A stretch of 64,000 bases of DNA from Lantana camara (taxonomy: Eukaryota > Streptophyta > Magnoliopsida > Lamiales > Verbenaceae). The position numbers and the translations under genes were made by a program. The DNA is taken from positions 36,489,001 to 36,553,000 of the forward strand of contig CM074855.1 in NCBI GenBank assembly GCA_037501455.1, read 5' to 3'. The notes under the pieces were generated by a model. The model was not told the origin of the DNA and ran no database searches. It saw nothing but the letters and a program-made list of their open reading frames with translations. Positions 1 through 10,200 of this stretch are shown here, in pieces (position 1 is the first letter of the stretch; every line of letters begins with the position of its first letter).

Positions 1-111
1 GGTCTTTAATCTAATGTAGCTCCCACTGTTTTTCAAAGATCTATAATTCCCAAAGATCTAAGAGGAACACGTTTCCCAACGGGTACTAAGATCCTAAGCA
101 TTTTACCTCGA

Positions 112-432
112 ACCCACGACTTGCGGACATTCTAAGTAAAATCCTAGGTAGGTACAACTTACCAATTCTAACACCTTTAGAACTCTTAGTAATTGTTTTT
201 GCATCACCCACCTTTCAATATGGACCCACGACTCGTGCGACATCCATATTTACTTAGGCGTTAAGCTAGACCCATCAATCATAAGATCATGATCAAAACT
301 TAGTTCGAACGACCCACGACTCGCGGACATCGCCCTTGCCAAAATTAACCACGAAATATTGATCATTTAAAATGATCAATTAGGTAACTAAGAACTAATA
401 AGCTCCACTAGCTATCCCACGACTCGCGGACA
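112..432. repeat. Four dispersed copies of CCCACGACTCGCGGACAT
   Basis: Near-identical 18-nt copies lie at about 113-130, 225-243, 313-330 and 417-432, separated by unrelated AT-rich sequence 86-112 bp long. The second copy has a small internal change. They are interspersed rather than head-to-tail. Confidence 0.8.
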
Positions 433-1757
433 ATAACTAGCTTTACTTACTAAACTTAAAACCTATTGATGGAATGCTAGGAATTTAATTCAAAATTTGC
501 ATCTCGAATTAAATACCTATTATTCGAAATGAGCTTAACATTTAATGGGAATTTTCGAATCAACCGAAGAGTTGTTCGGTTCGACCTCACCAACATATAT
601 GTTATCCAATTTAATTAGTCTTGATTAATGCAAGTACAACTTAAATGCATTTCAAACAAGCACATAAACAGATAACATGTCCTAGCATGATACTAACATG
701 TAATGATCATGGGTTCTACCTATCTTATGCGTGATATGTGGGAGCCACACCACAATCACAAGTTCTAACATACATGCCACATAAACAGTTTAAATCACAT
801 AAGGGAAAGCGGTAACAAAATACGAGCCCTATCTCTATTACATTTAACAATTGAGATTCCCCTCCCTAACATTTTGAGGGGTCTTCACTTATGGCCTCCT
901 TGTTACTTGAATGTGGTCCATCTTACTCCATGGGTGCATTGTCTCCAAAATGAAAATAAAACCTCACCACCTATCTCTGCTCTCAAATTACAATAAAAAG
1001 AAAAAGACATAAAGTAATAAGGCTCAATCTTCATATTGGCCTTAGACAATTACACGGGGTATACCCCGGCCTCAAAAACAGTAATATGGAAAGCCACATA
1101 ATAAATCACATAACAGTACGCATATAAGTGAGGCTCCAACCTCAATTGAAAAACACAACTATAGGGCTCCAACCCCAATTTAAACCATCCATGCGCATAA
1201 ATTAAAACCATACATAGATCTAAACCCATGATCACCTAACATGCTTTTGCAAGAATTTAAATTTAGCCAATAAATTAAAATTCTCGTTTCAAGTCCTAAT
1301 GACTTAAAACACGACTTAGATGCAATTCTTGTTCAAGAGCCTTTTCAATAAAACCCGAAAAACAATAAACCAATAAAATTCCAATTAATTTCCAAAATTA
1401 ATAATTTTATTCTTTCATTATTTTCAGAAAATAAAATTCATAATTTTTCCAAAATCCAAATCGCTTTAATTTCTCAAAAATCCCAATTTAATCAAAATTT
1501 TAAAATAATTTTATTTTAACAAAACTGATTTTAAAAGATAAAATTAAAATAAAATTAAATAGGGATTTTTCGGACCGAAAAACACGAAACACGAAACCAC
1601 GAAAACACGGGCCCGGGACGACGCGGGATCGCCCGCCCGCCGCGCAGGAACGCGCGCTAGGCGTGCGCCAGCGCTGCGCACAGCCGGCAGCGATTGCCGC
1701 CAGCGTGCGCGCGCCAGGTGCGCCCTTGCGCGCAGACGTGCGGCGCGGGCAGGCAGT

Positions 1758-1884
1758 CCCGCCCATCCCTGGGCGGGCGCTCCCGCGCGGTTGCGGGAGG
1801 AGCAGGCGGCTGTCCCGCACGGTTGCGGGACAGGCGAGCAAGGCGCCTAGGCGGGCGGGAGGCCTCCCGCGCGGATGCGGGAGG
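1758..1884 (-). repeat. GC-rich hairpin cluster in the element A leader
   Basis: Four strong inverted repeats lie at 1758-1777, 1780-1799, 1811-1832 and 1863-1884. The last three share a TCCCGC / GCGGGA stem around an 8-base centre. The flanking stem pair is C-G in two copies and G-C in the other, so pairing is kept while the sequence changes. In the sense of the element they lie about 310-430 nt downstream of the primer site. Confidence 0.75.
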
Positions 1885-2190
1885 GCTGGGCGGCGGTGTT
1901 GGGGCTCGCACGCCCAGCCCCGTTCTTTTCGTGTCCCGTTTCGCATTTTTGGGTTTTTCCAAAACCCGGTTCAATCCAAAATTAAAAAAATTCGATTTAA
2001 ACATATTTCAATCAAAACGGTTTTCAAAATCACAATTTAAGAAAACAGTTTCAGAAATTCAGGAAAAATTACAGTTTCGTATTTCAGGCTTTCTAAAAGA
2101 ACTCATGAATACCTAATTCGCATCTAAGCCTAAGAATTTCTACCAAATTCAGAATAATTGAGATGAATCAGAAACACGATTAACGAGGTG

Positions 2191-2202
2191 GCTCTGATAC
2201 CA
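2191..2202 (-). other. Primer-binding site of element A (tRNA-iMet)
   Basis: The plus strand reads gctctgatacca, so the sense strand has TGGTATCAGAGC, complementary to the 3' end of plant initiator methionine tRNA. Two bases separate it from the LTR terminus at 2205. Confidence 0.9.
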
Positions 2203-2204
2203 CT

Positions 2205-3694
2205 TGTTGGAAAACACGAATCAGAAAGCAGCGGAATTTAAAAAATTTTCCCAACAAAAGGACCTTGGACTCGCAATCGTGTAACCAAATTCGTAGAGAT
2301 AGAAAACTTACTTTTCTTTTATTCTTTCTTGAAGCGTTTCAAGCCACCCAAGAACGCTCTTCTCGCGGCTTGACAACCCGTCCCTCGAAAGTCTCTTTCT
2401 ACTTCAGAATCCATTGTCGGGATAGCAATCCACACCAACCTAGATTCAATTCATGTTAGAGATGTTCTTAACAATATAACATAAAGAAAGAAACATGAAA
2501 CGAGAAAAGCAGGATTGAAACTCCCTTCGAAACCCAGTTTTGCGAAAGTAGAAAACTGCCAGTCACAAAACCCTCGTGAAAAAATTCATCCTTCAGGATA
2601 TGGACGAACGGTTTTCGCAATCTTCTTTGGTTCGATTTTTTCATTCGCTTCACGTCGGGTTCAGAATCGTTACATCATCCCTTCTGATTGTTTTGCTTGA
2701 TCCCCACTTTTGGTAAAGCTCGAATCTTCAAAACTTCTAACTTGAAGCTCTCTAGAGACAGTCCACCAACTTGGCTATAATCTAACTAGTAAGGATGCTA
2801 GTTCTCTAGTTAGTGTTTAGGCTTAACCTAGGGTTTCGTTTATCTTGGAGAAAGGATGGTGTTCAACACATGAACCAAAAGAATTCGATTAGCTCTAAAG
2901 GGGAGCATGAGCTCCCCTATATATAAGAAAGGGGAGGGACGAAATTCCTAGTCCTTAATGGGCTAGGATTTTGGTCTCTCTCTCCTATTACTTGATCATC
3001 AAGTAATTTTGACTTTGAATTTGAATTCTAATTCAAATCAACTTTCAAGAGAGCTAAAAATATCCAAACTATTTTTGGATAATTTTATACTTTATTTATT
3101 TAAAATAAATAACTTATTTTATCTAATTAATTAATTCATAATTAATTAACTAGATTATTTTTCTCCAAAATAAGACTTTCTTTTTAATTCAAAATTAAAC
3201 CAGAGTCTATTAAATAATTAATCACATTAATTATTTAATACATAAATAAATATACACATATATTTATACACGTGTGTGACAGGTGTCACAATGACACGTG
3301 TCACTCACGTGAGCCACAAGTGTGGTTTCACACGTGTGGAACCCTCTTGGCTTGATTAACTCGTTTAATCATTTTAAAGCCTCAACTCATGTAACCAAGT
3401 TGTTGTGTGTGACCCTCTAGGTTCTCAATTCAATTAGCAGTGACCCTAATTAATTAATTCACTAATTAATTAATCAGTCCACAGATTAAACAACCATAGT
3501 CTAGCAACAGGTGTTTAACCCCTAGCTGAATTGAAATGTTCGGATTCGACAGAACCTTTAAGTCATTGATTCATGTGAGATACAATCCTCCTACTTACTA
3601 TCTCTCAACCAAGATCTAGGGCAAGGGAATAATCAGAACCCTAATAATCCGATCTTAAAGCTAAGTGCATTTCATATCCATTTGATCTCAATTC
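2205..3694 (-). mobile_element. Element A 5' LTR, 3' portion
   Basis: It is the reverse complement of the 3' two-thirds of solo LTR A2 (34651-36617) and ends in the same TCCAACA. It contains an extra 327 bp, bounded by GCTTGA at 2368 and 2695, that A2 lacks. Similarity stops abruptly at 3690-3694, where a gag fragment of element B begins. The join shares the bases CAAT. About 660 bp of LTR expected between here and 14338 is missing. Confidence 0.85.
2918..3336 (-). promoter_or_regulatory. Element A LTR promoter: TATA box and four G-boxes
   Basis: In LTR sense, a TATATATAG box (2918-2926) is preceded by CACGTG cores at 3269-3274, 3295-3300, 3306-3311 and 3331-3336. The same arrangement, with five CACGTG cores, is present in A2. 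CACGTG is the G-box bound by plant bZIP and bHLH factors. Any light, ABA or stress response is inference. Confidence 0.65.
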
Positions 3695-4116
3695 ACTTCC
3701 TCACCTGCTGCCTCTAACACTATCCGGGCACTCTCCCACCAGGAATAGGCCTCACCCTGAATCAAAGAAATGGTACAACGGGCCTTCTCCTGAGACTCAC
3801 AAGGAATGAGCTCCCAAACCCTCTCGATCTCCCTGAGCCACTGCTCAGCCTGAATATCATTACCTTTATAAAACTTGGGAGGATGCTGGTTCTGGAACTC
3901 CTTAAAGACAGCTGAAATCTGTACCCCTGGCTGTGGTGGGGGAACTGGTGGTGCTGGAGGAACATGATCCCGGACTCTCTGATCAATAAGACCCACCACT
4001 GCGTTCATGAAGTCCTGTGGCTGAGCCTGAGGAGGTGGAGGAGGAGGTGGTGATCTCTCCCTGCGATGATGTCGATGTCTAGGAGAACGATCACGGTGAT
4101 GTCTATCGCGAGCCAT
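3691..4116 (-). pseudogene. Truncated gag of the second B unit
   Basis: It encodes the first 142 residues of the B Gag, identical to the N-terminus of the full copy at 11528. It starts with the same Arg/His-rich then Pro-rich segment and runs into the Gag core before stopping at the junction with the element A LTR. The primer site and leader upstream (4117-4358) are intact. It lacks the rest of Gag and all of Pol, so it can only be a fragment. Confidence 0.9.
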
Positions 4117-4346
4117 CCTGAAATCAAGTCACTATTATGCATGTTCGATTAGTAATGCCAATGTGTGCAAGTAATTCATAAATTACACATAAATTCAGAA
4201 ATTTAGCAAGTCATCCCAAATTCAAATAAGTCAAGTAGGTTCAAGTATCAAATAACGATGCAAGACTCTCAAATTGACACTTAGTTCCTATGCCGTGCGA
4301 CCTAGACTCACAAGACACGACACTAGAGACCCGGTTTTGCAAACGG

Positions 4347-4358
4347 GCTCTGATACCA
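4347..4358 (-). other. Primer-binding site of the second B unit
   Basis: The plus strand reads gctctgatacca, complementary to tRNA-iMet in sense. Eight bases (ccgtagga) separate it from the LTR end at 4367, the same spacing as at 11759-11770. Confidence 0.9.
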
Positions 4359-4366
4359 CCGTAGGA

Positions 4367-6925
4367 TGTAGCACCCGGAACGCCAGGCACCACATCCCCC
4401 GCACTATAGCTCCAATCCACATATGAAATGGACAATCCATACATGAATGAAAGCTATAGCGAACGGGAGACAATAAAATGACTCAAGGCTAGGCGGGTAC
4501 CCTCAATTTAAAACCGACCAATAAACAAGTCAGAGTATTAAAAAGCGGAAGCAATAACATTCATTCGATACGTATAGGTACCATATTTATTTATTTACTT
4601 ATAGGTACCATCACTCACACTATTTATACATCAATCTCCCAACAATATAGATAACAAGGCGATATACAAAATATCCCAAATGTCTATACATACAAAATGT
4701 GGGAATGAAGTGTGCTAGACCCAAATTTAAAGACCACTAGACTCTAAATTCCCGCCTAGCACGCCCTGCAAAACACTGAAAGTTGAGGTGTCAGTCCAAC
4801 ACAGACTGAGCGAGGGGTATAAATAAATATAAGCGCACATACATGCAAGTCATAACCTCGGGTAATAATTTTGGAAAAGCAATACAATCTAATAGGTTAA
4901 AAGAGATACTATCACCCGAGATTACAACTATTCCAGTTTCAATTCAATCAATTCAATTCAATCAATAGTGGCCCGGCGAGTGGGGCAATTCTCCAACCTT
5001 ACACCGACTGTGTACAATCAATCAATCAATTATTAGGTGATTAGGTGATCAAGTAATTCATTAATGTGCACAATTAGCAGTTTCAATAACGCCTTCTTCC
5101 TCCGGGTGATGGTGGGATTGCAAGGCCCCACCATCCAATCAATCTGGGCAGAGGGTACATGAATCCCTAAGCCCGGAACTCCTTCCTCCCCTAATCTCCT
5201 AGAGGGTTCAGGGGTCATCCCAGTTTGGTGAGGATAGCTCTCGAGTTACCCGTCAGCCCATGCTTTCCCGGTTGGCTCGAGTCACTACCCTCGGGCCCAC
5301 AGTGCAATACAATACTCGCCAAAACAATCAATCAATCAATCAATTTCTTCAATAGTTCGGTAAAACATTTGAAAACCAATCTCATTTGAAAACTTATAAG
5401 TATAATTATAGGTTTTGGCTTAAAATTCACATAGGGTTGTACGGGTCCTATGTATCTAAAATTAAACCTCACCTGAACGACCCAAAATAAACCAAGGAAA
5501 CAGCTCACGGGGCCTGCTCCTCGTCACCAGGAAGCTGGTCTGTGCAAGAAAGACAATTGTCCGTGAAACACGACTCAAAATGTACCAAATATGACGAACG
5601 GCAAAATGCAACGAAACAACGGGAAAAATACAATGCACCATGAAAATATCACGTTTCAACATGTATGCGATCATATAACATCAATTAGGGGTCAAAGAAA
5701 TGATTGGAGGATGATGCTAAAATTTTAATTTTATGCAGTAGCTTTTGCTATGCATTCGCCGTGGGAACGGCCGTTCCGGCCTTCCCTTGAAAATGGGAAG
5801 GGCCGTTCCCATGGCTCAGAAAACGCGCGCCAGCGTTTTTAATTTAAAACGCGTTTTGGCTGGGAAGGGCCGTTCCGGCTCGCAGGCCAAAGTGGGAACG
5901 GCCGTTCCCAGTCTCGCTGGCCTAGTCTCAGCATCATGGGAACGGCCGTTCCAGTTTTGAACTGGGGCTGGGAATGGCCGTTCCCAGAATACGTGAGCTT
6001 CTGTAAATGCAGAACAGAACAGAGCAACCATGGCAATCACACAAACAACCACAAAAATGGCTTCAAGCCAAGTTCAAATGCAAATATTAGATGCAATAAA
6101 TATGCTAACCTACATATTGATCAATAACAAGTCATAAAAACACATATTTGCACATTAGATCATCAAGAATTCATCAATCCAAACCCACACACTCCATCAT
6201 GCTCCAAGTTCATAGAACTCAAGATATATACATCAAACTCAAGCTTAATGACCACAAACATATTTCCAACACCCAATACACAAAATACTCAAGCCAATAC
6301 AAAGCCCTATATATCATACATATTCAATAAAATCAACCAATCTCCATAATTACCTCAAATGGAAGAAATGAAAGCTAAGATGATGAAGTGATGTTGAGGA
6401 TGCTTGTATGGTCACAAATCCCACAAAAATTGATGCTTGCAATATGAAATCTTCACTCTTCAAAATGAGGGTTTGATCGGTTGAAGGAAGGAAGAAAATG
6501 GAGCAAGATGATATGTTTGTATGAAGAAAGAAGCAAATGGTACGTGATGTTGCTGCTATGAAACAAGAAGGAATGGCCAATTTGCAATTAAATCCCTTCA
6601 TTTATTAAGTTATGCAATTAAGTCCAAATCCCATTTCAAATGATCAATTAGGTCCAATGCAATTAGATCCCATATTCATGCAAATGAGCAATTAAGGACC
6701 TAAAAGAAATAAATCACATTCGGGAAAATAATTCACATTGGAATCACGTTCACTTTACGATAAATGTGATATGATATGAATTTTCAATAAAATTTTAAGA
6801 ATATAATTTTATAAAATTGTGTCATGAAAGGAAAATGAATTAAATGGTCAATTAATAATTAAATTACAACTCTCAAACGCACACGTGTCGTTCATACCTG
6901 AAATGCCGAAAGCTGGGGCGTTACA
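4367..6925 (-). mobile_element. Element B LTR, left copy
   Basis: This 2,559-bp LTR begins TGTAACGCC and ends GGTGCTACA in sense. It is the same length as the right copy, and I spotted about six substitutions. In sense order it holds a U3 with repeated TTAATTGCA-type motifs (6690-6585), a candidate 5' splice site (GAG|GTAATT, 6354/6353), six palindromes (5985-5763), a candidate 67-nt middle exon (5539-5473) and a candidate 3' splice site before the GCTAGGCGGG motif near 4757. It serves as 3' LTR of the complete unit and 5' LTR of the truncated one. Confidence 0.93.
5763..5985. repeat. Six-palindrome array in the left B LTR
   Basis: Units are variants of GGGAACGGCCGTTCCC with centres at 5770.5, 5802.5, 5869.5, 5901.5, 5945.5 and 5977.5. 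Spacings are 32, 67, 32, 44 and 32, so the units fall into three pairs 32 bp apart. The identical array in the other LTR is at 13175-13397. Confidence 0.9.
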
Positions 6926-6938
6926 ATCCTCCCTCCTT
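6926..6938 (-). other. Polypurine tract of element B
   Basis: Sense AGGAGGGAGGAT lies directly before the TGTAAC start of the LTR. It is the expected plus-strand primer. Confidence 0.8.
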
Positions 6939-6959
6939 ATAAGAATCTGGTCCCCAGAT

Positions 6960-7259
6960 TCACTGATCGGAAGGGAACAACTCTGGATGGAACCGTCTCA
7001 TTTTGTCTTCGGTCTCCCACGTGGCTTCTTCGGTCTTATCACTTCTCCAAAGAACCTTAACCATGGGGATCCTCCGGTTTCTTAATTCCTGAAACTTCTT
7101 ATCCAATATCTTAACCGGTTTCTGAACAAAGGTAAGACTCGGTTCCAATTCCACTTCTTCAACAGGAATGATCTCGGTTTCATCGGGGTAGTATTTCATC
7201 AGCTGAGACACGTGAAATACATTATGAATCCCCGTGAGGCTCGGTGGTAGGTCCAATCT
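6960..7259 (-). pseudogene. C-terminal chromodomain segment of B pol, cut off by a stop codon
   Basis: This segment continues the pol frame directly after a TAA at 7260-7262. Element D has a tyrosine codon at the equivalent place, so a single T-to-A change explains the break. The roughly 99 residues include the end of the integrase C-terminal domain and a chromodomain-like tail with VKVLWRSDKTEEATWE. In chromoviruses this tail is thought to steer integration towards marked chromatin. As it stands the segment is not translated unless the stop is read through. Confidence 0.85.
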
Positions 7260-10200
7260 TTAAGCAACTTCTCCAATTCTTTCCAAAATCTCATAAGGAC
7301 CTAAATAACGAGGTTTAAGTTTACCTCCTTTCCCAATCCGAGCAAATCCTTTACGTGGAGACGCCTTCAAGAATACCCGGTCTCTAACCTCAAACTCGAG
7401 ATCCCTTCTGCGACGATCGGCGTAGCTCTTCTGTCTGTCCTGAGCTGATTTCATCCGTTGTTTTATTAATTGGACTTTCTCAATCATAGCTTCAACGGCC
7501 TTGGAAGGTTTTTCCAATTTCTCACCTTTCTTAACACCTTCCTGCTTAGTCCATTTCCACTCTTCCAAGTCAAAGAACAACGGAGAACGACACTTCCGTC
7601 CATAAAGTAGCTCATACGGTGCCATTCCAATCGAAGCTTGAAAACTGTTGTTGTACGCAAACTCAATCAAAGGTAGCTGATCATGCCAGGAAGACTGGAA
7701 ATCCAAAGAACAAGCTCGAAGCAAATCCTCGAGATACCTTATTAATCTCTCGGACTGACCATCCGTCTGAGGATGAAAAGCTGTACTAAACTGGAGCTTC
7801 GTACCCAAAACCTCTTGTAATTCACGCCACAACCTCGAAGTGAACCGATGATCTCTGTCAGAAACTATACTGATCGGAATTCCATGAAGTCTAACAATCT
7901 CCCGGTTATAAAGCTCGGCTAGCTTGCGAATCTTATACGACATCCGAACCGGCAGAAAATGTGCAGACTTCGTCAAACGGTCCACAATCACCCAAATCCC
8001 ATCAAATCCACCTTTCACCTTAGGTAATCCGGACACGAAATCCATCGTCACCTGTTCCCACTTCCACTCAGGAATAGGTAACGGCTGAAGAAGACCTCCT
8101 GGTTTCTGATGCTCGGCTTTCACTTTCTGACAAGTAAGACAATGCTTCACAAATTCGGCCACATCTTTCTTCAATCCACGCCACCAATAATATTGCCTTA
8201 AATCCTTATACATCTTGTTTCCTCCGGGGTGGATAGAATAAGCCGATCTGTGAGCTTCCTCGAGCAATACCCGTTTCAACTCTTCGGGCACAACCACTCG
8301 GTTCTTGAAACGAAGAAGACCGGTTTCATCGAACCCGAATGGACACTCTGGATCAGCTCTTGCCTTAGCTACCAATCTCTGAACTTCCAAATCCGTACTC
8401 TGGGCCTCAAACAACATGTGCTTCAACTCCGGTTGGACCGAAATATTAGAAACTCGAGCCTTTAAAACAATTGGCTCGATTCCACTACTCTCACCCACTT
8501 CCAGGCTCGACACACTAGCCTTCCTACTAAGTGCATCGGCGACCACGTTGGCTTTGTCGGGATGGTACTTGATCGTGCAATCATAATCTTCCAACCTTTC
8601 CATCCAACGCCGTTGCCTCATATTCAAATCCTTCTGAGTGAATAAATACTGGAGGCTTTTGTGGTCAGTGAAAATCTCGAAGGACACCCCGTACAAATAA
8701 TGTCTCCACTTTCCAAGTGCAAAGACTACGGCAGCAAGTTCAAGATCATGTGTCGGGTAATTCTTCTCATGCTCTTTTAGCTTCCGGGATGCATAAGCAA
8801 TTACCTTACCCTTCTGAGTCAACACACACCCCAAACCTTCCTTAGAAGCATCCGTATAAACAGCATATCCTTCAGAACCTTCCGGAAGGGCTAACACTGG
8901 AGCAGACACTAACTTTTCCTTCAAGAAAGTGAAACTCTTCTCACAATCTTCATTCCAATCGAATTTCACATTCTTTTTCGTCAACCGGGTTAAAGGAGCT
9001 GCTAACTTGGAGAAATTAACAAACCTCCGGTAATAACCCGCCAATCCCAAGAAACTCCTAATCTCAGAGGCATTCCTAGGTTTTTCCCACTTCAAAACCG
9101 ACTCAATCTTGGAAGGATCGACTTCCAAACCGTTGCCCGAAATCACGTGACCCAAGAATGACACCCTGTCAATCCAGAACTCACACTTGCTGAACTTGGC
9201 AAACAACTGATGCTCCTTCAAAGTTCTTAATACCAACTGAAGGTGTCTTGCATGCTCCTCGGCAGACTTCGAGAAAACCAGGATATCATCAATAAAAATG
9301 ACCACGAACTTATCCAGAAAAGGCCTGAAAATCCTGTGCATCATATCCATAAAAGCTGCTGGGGCATTGGTCAAACCAAACGGCATCACAACGAACTCAT
9401 AATGCCCATACCGAGTATTAAATCCTGTCTTAGAAATATCCCCTGCTCGGATACGCAGCTGGTAGTAACCTTGTCTCAAATCCAATTTCGAATAGACTTT
9501 CGAACCCTGAAGTATATCAAACAACTCCTCGATATGTGGAAGAGGATACTTGTTCTTGATCGTCATCCGGTTCAACTCCCTATAATCTATGCACATTCTC
9601 AAGGTCCCGTCCTTTTTCTTTACAAACAAAACCGGTGCACCCCAAGGAGAAGAACTCGGTCTAATGTACCCAATCTCCAACAACGCATCAAGTTGAGTCT
9701 TCAACTCTTTCAACTCGGCTGGAGCCATACGATACGGAGTCTTGGAGTACGGCTCTGCGTTAGGGTACAAGTCGATCACAAACTCAATTTCCCATTCTGG
9801 AGGTAAAGAATCCAATTCCTCAGGAAAAACCTCGGGAAATTCCTTCACTACTTCCGTTTCTTCCAGCTTACTCTGATCCTTAGGTTTGTTGAGAATATAA
9901 GCAATGAAACCCGTGGCTCCCTCTCGAACCAACTTATGAGCTTCGGAAAAAGAAAGTAGCGGTACAGTCTTGGAACTCCAACCTACTACCAAATCTGATC
10001 CCAACTGAACCTTCTTCGCTCTACAATCAACGGTGGCAGAATGTCTGTACAACCAATCCATGCCCAGAATAGATCCATAGTAAGTCATCGGCAGCTCAAT
10101 GAAGTCTGACAAGAAAACTCGACCCTCGATGCTCACCGGAACCTCTCTGAACACCCGATCAGATTCTAAACTACCACCAAAAGGAGTACTAACCACATAA

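Larger units (their letters stand above)
1..2190 (-). mobile_element. Element A, internal region, non-coding, left end beyond the window
   Basis: This is the interior of a minus-strand LTR retroelement, reading leftwards from its primer site at 2191-2202. No gag or pol motif is visible in any frame. The only long frames, around 1500-2116, are GC-rich by-products overlapping on both strands. The leader carries GC-rich hairpins (1758-1884), and the distal part carries a motif repeated four times (112-432). A long LTR with a large gene-free interior fits a non-autonomous LARD-type element. A gag-pol lying outside the window cannot be excluded. Confidence 0.6.

Noticed and set aside
1500..2116. 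Overlapping long open frames on both strands
   Set aside because: They arise from the GC-rich hairpin region. Arg/Ala/Pro-rich translations in several frames at once indicate composition, not genes.
5745..6127. Open frames across the B palindromes (and copies at 13157-13539)
   Set aside because: Short, present in opposing frames and made of palindrome repeats. They are intronic or LTR sequence by the splice model.
9243..9806. 187-codon plus-strand frame
   Set aside because: It is the complement of the reverse transcriptase and protease linker coding region of B and has no independent features.
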